From: Methylococcaceae bacterium
GTDB lineage: Bacteria; Pseudomonadota; Gammaproteobacteria; Methylococcales; Methylomonadaceae
Reading direction: 5' to 3'
Assembly: GCA_013138855.1 (NCBI GenBank)
Contig: WTBX01000371.1
Span: forward strand, 1-14,726
Length of the DNA: 14,726 bases
In this document: positions 1 to 6,359 of the stretch, piece after piece
Layout of the letters: each line of letters begins with the position of its first letter
Numbering within the stretch: position 1 is the stretch's first letter
The notes under the pieces: generated by a model
What the model was told of the DNA's origin: nothing
Seen by the model: only the letters and a program-made list of their open reading frames with translations
Database searches by the model: none
Made by a program: the position numbers and the translations under genes

Positions 1-241
1 CTCACCCTTAACCATTGTTGACTTTACCCTAGACGCTGCAAAAAAAGCCGCTCAAATTCGCAATAGCTTACAAAAACGAGGCACACCCATAGGAGCTTAT
101 GATATTCAAATTGCAGCCATAGCCTTATCACTTAACATGACCTTATTAACAAATAATACCCGCGAGTTTGAACGAGTTGGTGGTTTAAAACTGGAAAACT
201 GGGGGCTTAACATTAAGCAATCAAAAGGCTCTGTAAATTAA
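1..241 (+). CDS. vapC: VapC-type PIN-domain toxin, C-terminal part (5' end outside window)
   Basis: The reading frame is open from base 2 and gives the last 79 residues of a PIN-domain ribonuclease, ending in TAA at 239-241. The visible part holds the distal catalytic region: GTPIGAYD with the third acidic PIN residue, then LLTNNTREFERVGGL, the usual closing motif of VapC toxins of the tRNA(fMet)-cleaving type. It is clearly paralogous to the VapC at 344-739, which has GTPIGNMD and VTNNVREFERVVGL in the same places. The tail after the last motif (NIKQSKGSVN) extends past the family's usual end. Its antitoxin should lie upstream, outside the window, so whether the pair is complete cannot be judged. 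The family assignment is firm; the specific target RNA is inferred from family only. Confidence 0.9.
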   Translation, partial: SPLTIVDFTLDAAKKAAQIRNSLQKRGTPIGAYDIQIAAIALSLNMTLLTNNTREFERVGGLKLENWGLNIKQSKGSVN

Positions 242-343
242 TCTTCACAGAATAAAACATTAGCCGCCCCCTTTGCCTGTATTTTGCTGCATTAAAATAA
301 ATTATCTATCACCTCACCATTAATACTGCGGTAGTCATTATCA

Positions 344-739
344 CTAAGCCCAACTCTCAAATTGTAATCCAACTACGCGCTCAAATTCTCGAACATTATT
401 CGTTACCAAAATTGCTTTTAAACTCACCGCATGAGCAGCAATTAAGGTATCCATATTACCAATCGGTGTGCCTTTTATTTTTAAATCTGCACGAATAACA
501 GCATAAGACTCCGCCGCTTTTGCATCCCACGAGTGCAGCGTAAGTAAATCCATAAATTGCTGTAATTGTTTTCGACGAGGTGCTTTTAAATGCTCAGGAC
601 TTAAGGCAATCCCATAACAAAGCTCAGCATAAACAATCGAAGAAATATGAATATCATCAACTTGTTGAAACTTTTCTAAAATAAGCGGACTATGCTTTTT
701 TAAAATATAACTACAAATATTAGTATCCAATATATACAT
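344..739 (-). CDS. vapC: VapC toxin, PIN-domain endoribonuclease of a type II toxin-antitoxin pair
   Basis: A complete 131-residue PIN-domain protein. It starts MYILDTN, with the first catalytic Asp at residue 5. Other expected metal-binding residues are E39 (YAELCYG), D97 (PIGNMDTLIAAHA) and N114/N115 (LVTNNVREFER). Proteins of this length and motif set are annotated as tRNA(fMet)-specific endonuclease VapC; they cleave RNA in the cytoplasm and are held inactive by VapB. The ATG overlaps the vapB stop by one base (TAATG), so translation is probably coupled and toxin is made only where antitoxin has just been made. The gene converges on the partial vapC at the window start, with about 100 bp between stop codons. 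All expected active-site residues are present, so the toxin looks intact. Confidence 0.95.
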   Translation of the reverse strand: MYILDTNICSYILKKHSPLILEKFQQVDDIHISSIVYAELCYGIALSPEHLKAPRRKQLQQFMDLLTLHSWDAKAAESYAVIRADLKIKGTPIGNMDTLIAAHAVSLKAILVTNNVREFERVVGLQFESWA

Positions 740-972
740 TAGAAAAAATCTCGCTCTTGAGCTATCTCATTATCCCTTTGAGCTAAAAAATCATCATCAA
801 AACAACTCTCAGAATTAAAAAAATTCTCCCAAGACGGCGGTTTAGCACTCAAAACAACATCATCCCCTGATTTGCGTATATAAACCTCCTTGCCTTCAAA
901 ACGAAACTCTTTAGGTAAACGTACCGCTTGACTGCGCCCATTAATAAATAATTTTGCTGATTGTAATGCCAT
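739..972 (-). CDS. vapB: VapB antitoxin, SpoVT/AbrB-type DNA-binding protein
   Basis: 77 residues. The N-terminal half (about 5-45) is a swapped-hairpin AbrB/MazE-like fold with the typical VapB signature AKLFINGRSQAVRLPKEF and VYIRKSGDDVVLS. The acidic, aromatic C-terminal tail (SWENFF to ERDFF) is the part that in relatives wraps the toxin. The ATG at 972 is preceded by AAGGCGG at good spacing. VapB should neutralise VapC and, with it, repress the shared promoter; the palindrome at 992-1015 is the likely operator. It is first in a two-gene operon and its stop overlaps the vapC start. The call is well supported by sequence signature and gene order. Confidence 0.95.
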   Translation of the reverse strand: MALQSAKLFINGRSQAVRLPKEFRFEGKEVYIRKSGDDVVLSAKPPSWENFFNSESCFDDDFLAQRDNEIAQERDFF

Positions 973-991
973 GATAAACCGCCTTATTTTT

Positions 992-1015
992 GGTATATAC
1001 TTTAAAGAATATACC
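992..1015. promoter_or_regulatory. Palindromic operator of vapBC
   Basis: A 24-bp near-perfect palindrome: outer arms GGTATAT and ATATACC around a central CTTTAAAG, with one mismatched pair. It lies 20 bp upstream of the vapB ATG and covers the predicted -10. Toxin-antitoxin complexes of this type usually bind such a site to repress their own operon, so autoregulation is inferred from position and symmetry. Confidence 0.75.
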
Positions 1016-1034
1016 GTTAAAAATACCCTGTCAA
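1006..1034 (-). promoter_or_regulatory. vapBC promoter
   Basis: On the minus strand a perfect -35 TTGACA (1034-1029) is followed after 17 bp by TATTCT (1011-1006) as -10. An alternative -10, TATATT, would give a 15-bp spacer. The -10 lies inside the palindromic operator, so bound VapB/VapC would block RNA polymerase directly. Confidence 0.7.
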
Positions 1035-1078
1035 TTTAAGCCACTTACAAAATCAGTGGCATTTATGGTTGATTATTA

Positions 1079-1238
1079 GCAATTACTCAGAGTATGCGGA
1101 AACGCGACTTTTAGTCGCGCACGAGACCTAAAAAACATCTTTAAAATCTATAAATTAGACAGATTAAAATAAGCTCGTTTTAAAATTCATGCTGAAACTT
1201 CGTGCGCGACTAAAAGTCGCGACTCCGCCTGAGTTAAC
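1079..1238. mobile_element. MITE of family E, copy 1 (older copy)
   Basis: A 160-bp non-coding element with inverted ends. The left end begins GCAATTACTCAG; the right end, read inward, begins GTTAACTCAG. Each end carries a subterminal palindrome with GCGACTTTTAGTCGC. It is flanked by GATTATTA (1071-1078) and GATTATTC (1239-1246), a 7/8 direct repeat that looks like a decayed 8-bp target duplication. The whole element is homologous and in the same orientation to 13779-13940, including the central AAATCTATAAATTAGACA. It contains no ORF. It lies between the vapBC promoter and the tmRNA terminator. Confidence 0.85.
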
Positions 1239-1266
1239 GATTATTCATAACAAACTTACAGGCATA

Positions 1267-1302
1267 AAAAAGCCCGACGTTATAAATAACGTCAGGCTTT
1301 TT
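1267..1302 (-). terminator. Intrinsic terminator of tmRNA
   Basis: A 16-bp stem with a 4-base loop, made of a GC core (AGCCTGACGTTA on the minus strand) with A- and T-runs on its outer ends. Read as minus-strand RNA all pairs form, one as G-U; read as plus-strand RNA the same position is a C-A mismatch. This favours use as the tmRNA terminator, which ends a few bases upstream of it. It could still act weakly on the plus strand. Confidence 0.85.
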
Positions 1303-1308
1303 AATATT

Positions 1309-1686
1309 TGGTGGAGGCGGCGGGAATTGAACCCGCGTCCGTAAGCACTCTGCCATAAGCTCTACATGTTTATCTCGCGCTTTTGATTTAACTAATTACT
1401 ACCCGACGAGCCAAGAAAATAATCAGCGATTTCGATTGGGTTTAACGCTTCCAGCTACGAACGAAGCCTTGCCGCGATCTTATGTGAGATGACCTCTGAA
1501 TGTCCCGAAAGACTCCACCCGCATAAGCACAGGTAGTCAAAGGAATGGAGGCTACAATTAAGCAGCTAGAGCCATTGAGTAGTTTTCGTCATTTGCGAAT
1601 ACTTAATTTCAGTAGGTTTTACAAGCTGTACTGTGCTTGACATGCACTCAAGGTTTTGCTACCCACGTCGAAGCCATGTCGCCCCC
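1309..1686 (-). ncRNA. ssrA: tmRNA (SsrA), one-piece
   Basis: This RNA rescues stalled ribosomes: it acts first as alanyl-tRNA, then as a short message for a degradation tag. The 5' end GGGGGCG pairs with CGCCTCC near the 3' end through seven pairs, one G-U, leaving A and an encoded CCA (1311-1309). The T arm reads GCGGGTTCAATTCCCGC. The 5' region GGCTTCGACGTGGGTAGCAA resembles E. coli tmRNA. The tag frame is at 1596-1558. The length of 378 nt including CCA is normal. It has its own promoter (1701-1728) and terminator (1267-1302). The mature 5' end is inferred from acceptor pairing and RNase P logic and could differ by a base. Confidence 0.97.
1558..1596 (-). other. tmRNA tag reading frame (ANDENYSMALAA plus stop)
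   Basis: From the resume codon GCA the frame reads A-N-D-E-N-Y-S-M-A-L-A-A then TAA. The charging alanine precedes it, giving a 13-residue tag. Compared with the E. coli tag ANDENYALAA it has two extra residues, Ser-Met, before ALAA. The C-terminal ALAA read by ClpXP is intact. Confidence 0.92.
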
Positions 1687-1700
1687 TTAGAGAACCTTTG

Positions 1701-1728
1701 ATTATACGCGAGTTAATACAATTAACAA
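1701..1728 (-). promoter_or_regulatory. ssrA promoter
   Basis: On the minus strand TTGTTA (1728-1723) and a perfect TATAAT (1706-1701) are separated by 16 bp. Transcription would start about 8 nt before the mature tmRNA 5' end at 1686, leaving a short leader for RNase P to remove. It lies between ssrA and the end of the zinc-ribbon gene, so tmRNA has its own promoter. Confidence 0.8.
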
Positions 1729-1742
1729 TTGATAATTAACAA

Positions 1743-2132
1743 TTATTTGTGACTCCAATGTTCTTTGTAAATTTGAATTTTATCCAGCTCGCCTTCATCT
1801 AGCCAAACTCCGTGATTATTTTTGCATTTATTAATGATAATGCCTGATGAATATTGATAATTAGTCGCAGGCATTAAGGCCGAACATTCTGGACAGGGAA
1901 TTTCACGATGAATCTCATCATCTGGCACACCCGCTTTACCTGTTTTTTCTAAAACTTTGGCAATTTCTTCTTCTGGCCATGCTTCATCCTCAGTAGAGAT
2001 AATATGTTTTAATTCCTCATTGCCTAACCAAACCCCCTTACATTCTGGGCAGGTGTCTATCTCCACCCCTTCATATAATGTGACTGCCATATCGCCACAG
2101 CCATTTACGCATCGAAGTGTTTTTTTTATCAT
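1743..2132 (-). CDS. Double zinc-ribbon (zf-TFIIB-like) protein
   Basis: 129 residues from the ATG at 2132, which has AAAGGA at good spacing; the in-frame TTG 15 bp upstream would place that Shine-Dalgarno inside the gene and was not used. Two zf-TFIIB-like units are visible. The first has C8, C12, C28, C31 and GVWLGNEEL. The second has C80, C83, C103, H107 and GVWLDEGEL. A Glu-rich linker joins them (about 48-77). There is no signal peptide, so it is probably cytoplasmic. Proteins of this family are widespread in bacteria but mostly uncharacterised; zinc binding is inferred from the Cys pattern, and no specific role is claimed. MITE D1 with its duplication begins about 43 bp upstream of the start and may have displaced the promoter. 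Confidence 0.85.
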   Translation of the reverse strand: MIKKTLRCVNGCGDMAVTLYEGVEIDTCPECKGVWLGNEELKHIISTEDEAWPEEEIAKVLEKTGKAGVPDDEIHREIPCPECSALMPATNYQYSSGIIINKCKNNHGVWLDEGELDKIQIYKEHWSHK

Positions 2133-2182
2133 TTTTTTTCCTTTCAAAAGCGTTATAAAAATTGTTTAGTTGCTGTTCATTC

Positions 2183-2285
2183 GTAAGTATTCACCTCCCC
2201 CTTTGGAAAAGGGGGATTGAGGGGGGATTTATTTAATAAAATCTCCCCTAACCCCTCTTTTTTAAGAGGGGGACTGAACACTTAC
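2183..2285. mobile_element. MITE of family D, copy 1, with 8-bp target duplication
   Basis: A 103-bp element with inverted ends GTAAGTATTCA and GTAAGTGTTCA. Inside are two hairpins: CCCCC/GGGGG around TTTGGAAAA, and a CCCCTCTT/AAGAGGGG arm pair. It is flanked by exact direct repeats GTTCATTC (2175-2182 and 2286-2293). It matches the reverse complement of 6593-6695 except for two one-base indels. GTAA ends plus 8-bp duplications are typical of the IS66 family, so it is probably a non-autonomous IS66-mobilised element. It has no coding capacity. Confidence 0.92.
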
Positions 2286-2375
2286 GTTCATTCTACCTTA
2301 ACCCTAAATCAATTAGGCTTATAGGCAGATTATAGCAGTAATTAATTATTAATCTCGCTATGCTTTATTAATTGT

Positions 2376-2381
2376 TATAAT
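2376..2381 (+). promoter_or_regulatory. Candidate -10 box for the secreted-protein gene
   Basis: A perfect TATAAT 43 bp upstream of the ATG at 2425, in the AT-rich gap 2294-2424. No convincing -35 is found at 16-18 bp, so this rests on the -10 alone. Nothing else was recognised in the gap. Confidence 0.4.
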
Positions 2382-2424
2382 CAAATCGGTACATTACGAA
2401 AACATTATATTGAGGGTTAAAATT

Positions 2425-2823
2425 ATGAAAAAGATAACCAAATTATTGCCTCTATTAGCGGTATTAATGGGTGCATCTGTTGCTCAAGCCGCAGAAACAA
2501 CTATTGAGCTAAAAGATAATTCACCTATTTTAGGAAAATGGGAAATATATGCTGAAGCTGCGGCGATGCACAAAGAAAAAAAGAAAGTAAATATTGAATG
2601 GGATTTTCGCAAGAATGGAGTATTACATGCTACTGCGAAAGATGCCCGTGCAAGAACAGGGACAACTGCAATTAAGATTAGTTACAGTATTAAAGAGGGT
2701 GCGATTGAAAAACAAACTGCACCAGGACGTTCAAAATATGAAACCTGTCGTGTGACTAAGCTAGAAGGTAGCGAAATGATTTTACACTGCAAGTATTTAT
2801 ATTTCTTTATGAAGAAAAAATAA
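2425..2823 (+). CDS. Secreted protein of unknown function (small, Cys-pair, lipocalin-like pattern)
   Basis: 132 residues from the ATG at 2425, which has GAGGG 8 bases upstream; a TTG 15 bp earlier overlaps that site and was rejected. Residues 1-21 are a classical Sec signal peptide (MKK, LLPLLAVLMG, then AQA before the cut). The mature protein opens with LGKWEIY, then WDFRKNG, a Lys-rich middle, and C108 and C122 in ETCRV and LHCKY, which could form a disulphide after export. The order GKW...W-F-NG...Y-I...C...L-C resembles small lipocalin-like beta-barrel domains, but this is only a pattern impression. It probably acts in the periplasm. It is a single gene with a hairpin at 2833-2860 after it. 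No function is assigned. Confidence 0.8.
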   Translation: MKKITKLLPLLAVLMGASVAQAAETTIELKDNSPILGKWEIYAEAAAMHKEKKKVNIEWDFRKNGVLHATAKDARARTGTTAIKISYSIKEGAIEKQTAPGRSKYETCRVTKLEGSEMILHCKYLYFFMKKK

Positions 2824-2832
2824 TTAATAATT

Positions 2833-2860
2833 CGGCTTTTACATGCGCATGTGAAAGCCG
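2833..2860. terminator. Hairpin between convergent genes, probable weak bidirectional terminator
   Basis: CGGCTTTTACATG and CATGTGAAAGCCG form a 13-bp stem (one G-U on the plus strand) with a 2-base centre. It sits between the convergent ends of the secreted-protein and NUDIX genes. There is no long T-run after the stem on either strand, so efficient termination is uncertain. Confidence 0.55.
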
Positions 2861-2872
2861 CTTTAAGCTTCG

Positions 2873-3430
2873 TTAATTTTTAGCCGCTTTAATGTCTTCA
2901 ATAATTTTCTCAACCCCTATTAATTGACGCACTCGTTTCCATAACCTTTCTGGCTGATTTTGATAAATTTCTAACAATTCATCCGCCAAAACCCACTGTA
3001 ATTCACGGCGTTTTTTAAACCTGCCTACGCTATCATTTTCCCAGATTTTATTTAACGGAGAAGTATCTTGATAATCGACTTCAATAAAAAATGTACGCCA
3101 GTCTTTAGGAATCACTTTATTCCCTGTATGACGTTGACACCACCAGTCTGGATGCGCTGTCAAAGTTTTTGAAAATACGTTTTCAATCACGCTTAATTGA
3201 GCCAACACTCGCTCAGGGGTTCGCCTTGCACTGTTAATATCATCCGCAAAAAATAAAGTCTCGGTTTCTTCGACAAACTCACGCATGGCGGTTTGTTGAT
3301 AACTTTCCCCCTCATCCCCGCCTCCGCCAAAATCAATTAAATAACCTTGTTTGCGGCCACTAAAAGTTTTTTGAAATAAAAAATAAACTTCGCCCTTAAA
3401 CACACTGAATGGAATCATACCCGCACTCAT
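2873..3430 (-). CDS. NUDIX-domain protein
   Basis: 185 residues; the ATG at 3430 has a strong GAGGTGA two bases upstream. A Nudix box spans residues 36-58: G36, E42, then R50-E51-F-V-E54-E55, the residues that bind metal and catalyse pyrophosphate hydrolysis. The usual Gly shortly after the EE pair is Glu (E57), and the spacing otherwise fits. The N-terminal part (IPFSVFKGEVYFLFQK) and GYLIDFGGG are typical Nudix beta strands. The C-terminal half (about 65-185) has no motif I recognise. The substrate (nucleotide, cofactor or other diphosphate) cannot be told. It is divergent from recG, with about 100 bp between the starts. Confidence 0.85.
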   Translation of the reverse strand: MSAGMIPFSVFKGEVYFLFQKTFSGRKQGYLIDFGGGGDEGESYQQTAMREFVEETETLFFADDINSARRTPERVLAQLSVIENVFSKTLTAHPDWWCQRHTGNKVIPKDWRTFFIEVDYQDTSPLNKIWENDSVGRFKKRRELQWVLADELLEIYQNQPERLWKRVRQLIGVEKIIEDIKAAKN

Positions 3431-3466
3431 AACTCACCTCACATGGTATTGATTTTCTATGATTTG

Positions 3467-3495
3467 TTGGAGCTTATCACAGCTTGGCTTACAAT
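3467..3495 (+). promoter_or_regulatory. Candidate recG promoter
   Basis: TTGGAG (3467-3472) and TACAAT (3490-3495) with a 17-bp spacer, ending 33 bp before the recG ATG. The -10 matches the sigma-70 consensus at 5 of 6 positions; the -35 is weaker. A second, poorer pair (TTGGCT/GATTCT) overlaps it. Confidence 0.5.
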
Positions 3496-3528
3496 GTTTT
3501 GTAATTGATTCTAACTTAAATCATCGTT

Positions 3529-5610
3529 ATGAATAGTCTTCAACTTAGCGTCACTTCATTAATAGGAGTAACGCCTGACCTAGCCCAGCGTTTAGAAAAA
3601 CTGCATATTTTTGTGGTTCAGGATTTATTATTTCACTTACCTTTACGTTATGAAAATCGCACTCAAAACCGCGCCATTGGTTCGTTAGCAATAGGGCAGA
3701 AAGTCCTAATCAGTGGACAGGTGGAATTTACCGATATTTTAAGGCGTAAAAAACGCAGCATGGTTTGTCGGATTAGTGATGGCACAGGCGCGATAAATTT
3801 ACGTTTCTTTCACTTTAATACCCAACAATTTACCGCATTATCAACAGGAAAATTAGTAAGTTGTTTCGGCTCAGTACGACAAGGTTTTGCAGGACTGGAG
3901 ATTGTACACCCTGAATATAAAATTGTTTCCGCGCTAGATAGTCACCCTGAGCAAGGTTCGCTAACTGCGATTTATCCTCTGACAGAAGGTGTTCAGCAAA
4001 CAACACTACAAGCTTTGATTAAGCAGGCTTTAGAATTTTGCGTTCAACAGCCTGATTTATTAGTCGATTATTTGCCTGAAAAGCTGTTGCTGCATTATCA
4101 ATATCCCTCTTTATTAGACGCTTTACAGAGCTTGCATCATCCCGATAAAAATACTTCACTTTATCAGCTTGAAAATCAAAATACCCCTGCTTTAAAACGT
4201 TTGGCATTTGAAGAATTATTGACGCGCTCTTTGTCGATGTTAAAGCATAAGTCTGAACAGCAACGCTGGAAAGCGGTTGTTTTAACCGCTAAGCAAAGCA
4301 TTAAAAACCAGTTTATTCACTCATTGCCATTTGAATTAACCACAGCGCAACAGCGAGTAATTAGTGAAATTGAAGTTGATTGTAATAAACCTCAGCCGAT
4401 GTTGCGTTTGGTACAAGGTGATGTAGGTTCAGGGAAAACCGTTGTTGCCGCTTGCACTGCTTTATTAGCATTAGCGAATGATTACCAAGTTGCGATTATG
4501 GCTCCTACAGAATTATTAGCGGAACAGCATTACCGAGTGTTCAGCCAATGGTTTAAGGCTTTTGATTACCCTATCGCCTTTTTAAGTGGTCAATTAAAAG
4601 GCAAGGCGCGAGAGCGATTATTATATGAGATAGACTCTGGCAGAGCTAGACTGATTATCGGCACTCATGCCCTCTTTCAAGAGGCGGTGGAATTTCAATA
4701 TTTAGGTTTGATAATCATCGATGAACAACACCGCTTCGGCGTGCATCAGCGTTTAGCTTTGTCCGCCAAAGGTCAAAGAATAGATAGCAGACCCCATCAA
4801 TTAGTAATGACTGCCACTCCAATCCCCCGAACATTGGCAATGTTACAATATGCCGACTTAGATATTTCCATCATTGATGAATTACCGAAAGGACGTAAAG
4901 CCGTCATTACGCGAGTCACGCCCGCAGAAAGGCGTTTTGAAGTCGTAGAACGCACTCGGCAATGGATAGCCGTAGGTCATCAAGGTTATTGGGTTTGCCC
5001 CTTAATTGAAAAATCAGAAAAACTGCAATATGAAGCCGCTGAAAAAACCTTCCAGCAATTAAGCGTAGTTTTACCGCAAGTACGCATAGGCTTAGTACAT
5101 GGACGTATGAAATCAGCCGAAAAAAATAAAGTGATGCAGAGGTTTAAAGCCCATGAATTAGATTTATTGGTCGCTACGACGGTGATAGAAGTGGGCGTTG
5201 ATGTCGCCAATGCTAGTTTAATGATTATCGAAAACGCTGAGCGTTTAGGACTGTCACAATTACATCAATTACGCGGACGCGTCGGGCGGGGTAGTCAAGA
5301 CAGTTATTGTTTATTACTTTATCAATCACCGCTCACCGAAATAGCGCAACAACGCTTAAGAATCATCAGAGCTACACAAGATGGTTTTGAAATTGCCGAA
5401 CAAGATTTACGCCTACGTGGCGCAGGTGAATTAATGGGAACGCGGCAAACTGGCTCAATACAGTTTAAAATAGCCAGCCCTGATAGAGACAGCCAATTAT
5501 TAAGACCTGCTCAACAAGCAGCACATACCGTTTTACAACACTATCCCGCCAGCGTAGAGCCATTAATCAACCGCTGGATAGGTGATTTTATTCAATATGC
5601 CGAGGTTTAA
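3529..5610 (+). CDS. recG: ATP-dependent DNA helicase RecG
   Basis: 693 residues, the same length as E. coli RecG. It remodels stalled replication forks and branch-migrates recombination intermediates. The N-terminal wedge/OB region (about 1-165) includes LLFHLPLRYENR and the strand KVLISGQVEF. Walker A is G297-DVGSGKT; the Walker B/DEQH box is D398-E-Q-H followed by RFGVHQR. Later motifs include VMTATPIPRTLAM, LVATTVIEVGVDV and G583-RVGRG-SQDSYCLLLY, and the C-terminal DLRLRGAGELMGTRQTG is typical of RecG. It starts at an ATG with a weak Shine-Dalgarno. ubiC begins 2 bp after its stop, so the two are almost certainly cotranscribed. No defects were seen. Confidence 0.98.
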   Translation: MNSLQLSVTSLIGVTPDLAQRLEKLHIFVVQDLLFHLPLRYENRTQNRAIGSLAIGQKVLISGQVEFTDILRRKKRSMVCRISDGTGAINLRFFHFNTQQFTALSTGKLVSCFGSVRQGFAGLEIVHPEYKIVSALDSHPEQGSLTAIYPLTEGVQQTTLQALIKQALEFCVQQPDLLVDYLPEKLLLHYQYPSLLDALQSLHHPDKNTSLYQLENQNTPALKRLAFEELLTRSLSMLKHKSEQQRWKAVVLTAKQSIKNQFIHSLPFELTTAQQRVISEIEVDCNKPQPMLRLVQGDVGSGKTVVAACTALLALANDYQVAIMAPTELLAEQHYRVFSQWFKAFDYPIAFLSGQLKGKARERLLYEIDSGRARLIIGTHALFQEAVEFQYLGLIIIDEQHRFGVHQRLALSAKGQRIDSRPHQLVMTATPIPRTLAMLQYADLDISIIDELPKGRKAVITRVTPAERRFEVVERTRQWIAVGHQGYWVCPLIEKSEKLQYEAAEKTFQQLSVVLPQVRIGLVHGRMKSAEKNKVMQRFKAHELDLLVATTVIEVGVDVANASLMIIENAERLGLSQLHQLRGRVGRGSQDSYCLLLYQSPLTEIAQQRLRIIRATQDGFEIAEQDLRLRGAGELMGTRQTGSIQFKIASPDRDSQLLRPAQQAAHTVLQHYPASVEPLINRWIGDFIQYAEV

Positions 5611-5612
5611 TT

Positions 5613-6176
5613 TTGCCGACTAACAGTTTTTTATTTAATTATGAGCCAGACTGGAAACCCAATCACCCAATGCTGCGTCACCTTTTACCATATGACGTGC
5701 AATCGTGGGTTTATGAAGCGCATTCATTAACCCAACGACTCCGCTGTTTTTATGGAGACTCCGTGAAAGTGAAGATTTTATTTCACCAATGGAAAACGCC
5801 ATTTTTAAGTGAAGTTAATCATCTACATTTGCGTCATCAGCGTTATAGTTTAGTGCGTGAAGTTTTATTACATGCTGATGATAAGCCGTTGATTTTAGCG
5901 CGAACGATTTTACCGAAAAAAACCATCAATATTGCGAAACGTAATTTATCGCATTTAGGAACACGACCCTTAGGTGAGGTGATTTTTTCTTATCCGCATT
6001 TAGAGCGTTTAGAGATGGATGTCTGCTGTGTAAAACCTGAGACTTGGAGTAATTCCTTATTACAGGAACTTAATATAGAACACGCTGTTTGGGGCAGACG
6101 CACGGTTTATGCGATTCAACAACAGCCTTTATTAGTCAGTGAATTGTTTTTGCCAGATGCGCTGAAGTGTTTGTAA
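5613..6176 (+). CDS. ubiC: Chorismate lyase (chorismate to 4-hydroxybenzoate and pyruvate)
   Basis: The first enzyme of ubiquinone synthesis; cytoplasmic. Family landmarks are R82 in LVREVLLHAD, RTILP (97-101), G121 in TRPLGE, WGRRT (160-164) and E177 in VSELFLP. These correspond to the active-site Arg, Gly and Glu of E. coli UbiC. At 187 residues it is longer than the 165 of E. coli, mainly at the N-terminus and around 130-158. TTG at 5613 was chosen as start because GAGG lies 7 bases before it, inside the recG 3' end, and because the next ATG (residue 20) has no such site. The 2-bp gap to recG implies cotranscription and probably coupled translation. ubiA is not adjacent in this window. Confidence 0.93.
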   Translation: MPTNSFLFNYEPDWKPNHPMLRHLLPYDVQSWVYEAHSLTQRLRCFYGDSVKVKILFHQWKTPFLSEVNHLHLRHQRYSLVREVLLHADDKPLILARTILPKKTINIAKRNLSHLGTRPLGEVIFSYPHLERLEMDVCCVKPETWSNSLLQELNIEHAVWGRRTVYAIQQQPLLVSELFLPDALKCL

Positions 6177-6279
6177 TTTCTCTTAACCTGAATCGTTTAG
6201 AGCTTATAAATATCCACGAAAATATTCGACCTATACGATTAATTGAGCGTAAATTAAAAATAAAACCGAAAATCACATA

Positions 6280-6328
6280 AGACTGGCGGCTATCCAGAAG
6301 ACGTAGTCTTTTGGGTAGCTGCCAGTCC
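6280..6328 (+). repeat. 49-nt hairpin, left copy (possible ubiC-operon 3' structure)
   Basis: Two 23-nt arms around a GTA triloop. Read on the plus strand, 22 positions pair, three of them G-U, and only the outermost position is A-C. It lies about 100 bp after the ubiC stop, so the recG-ubiC transcript could end in it or be stabilised by it. There is no T-run after it. It is the inverted relative of 6752-6800. Confidence 0.75.
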
Positions 6329-6359
6329 CCACTAAATATATTAACTGATGTTACGCAGA

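Noticed and set aside
1085..1235. CRISPR-like repeats, because the GCGACTTTTAGTCGC unit recurs
   Set aside because: Only paired inverted copies inside 160-bp elements with target duplications; no regular direct repeat-spacer array.
1309..1345. A tRNA gene, because GGTTCAATTCC and CCA are present
   Set aside because: There is no anticodon arm or matching 5' half nearby; the 5' half lies at 1686 and a tag frame is present, so it is tmRNA.
2133..2147. A TTG start five codons upstream for the zinc-ribbon protein
   Set aside because: The codons AAA GGA AAA form the Shine-Dalgarno for the ATG at 2132.
2183..2285. Paired rho-independent terminators at 2183-2285
   Set aside because: The hairpins are internal parts of MITE D, and an exact 8-bp duplication shows the unit was inserted.
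2410..2424. A TTG start five codons upstream for the secreted protein
   Set aside because: It overlaps the GAGGG Shine-Dalgarno and would put extra residues before a normal signal peptide.
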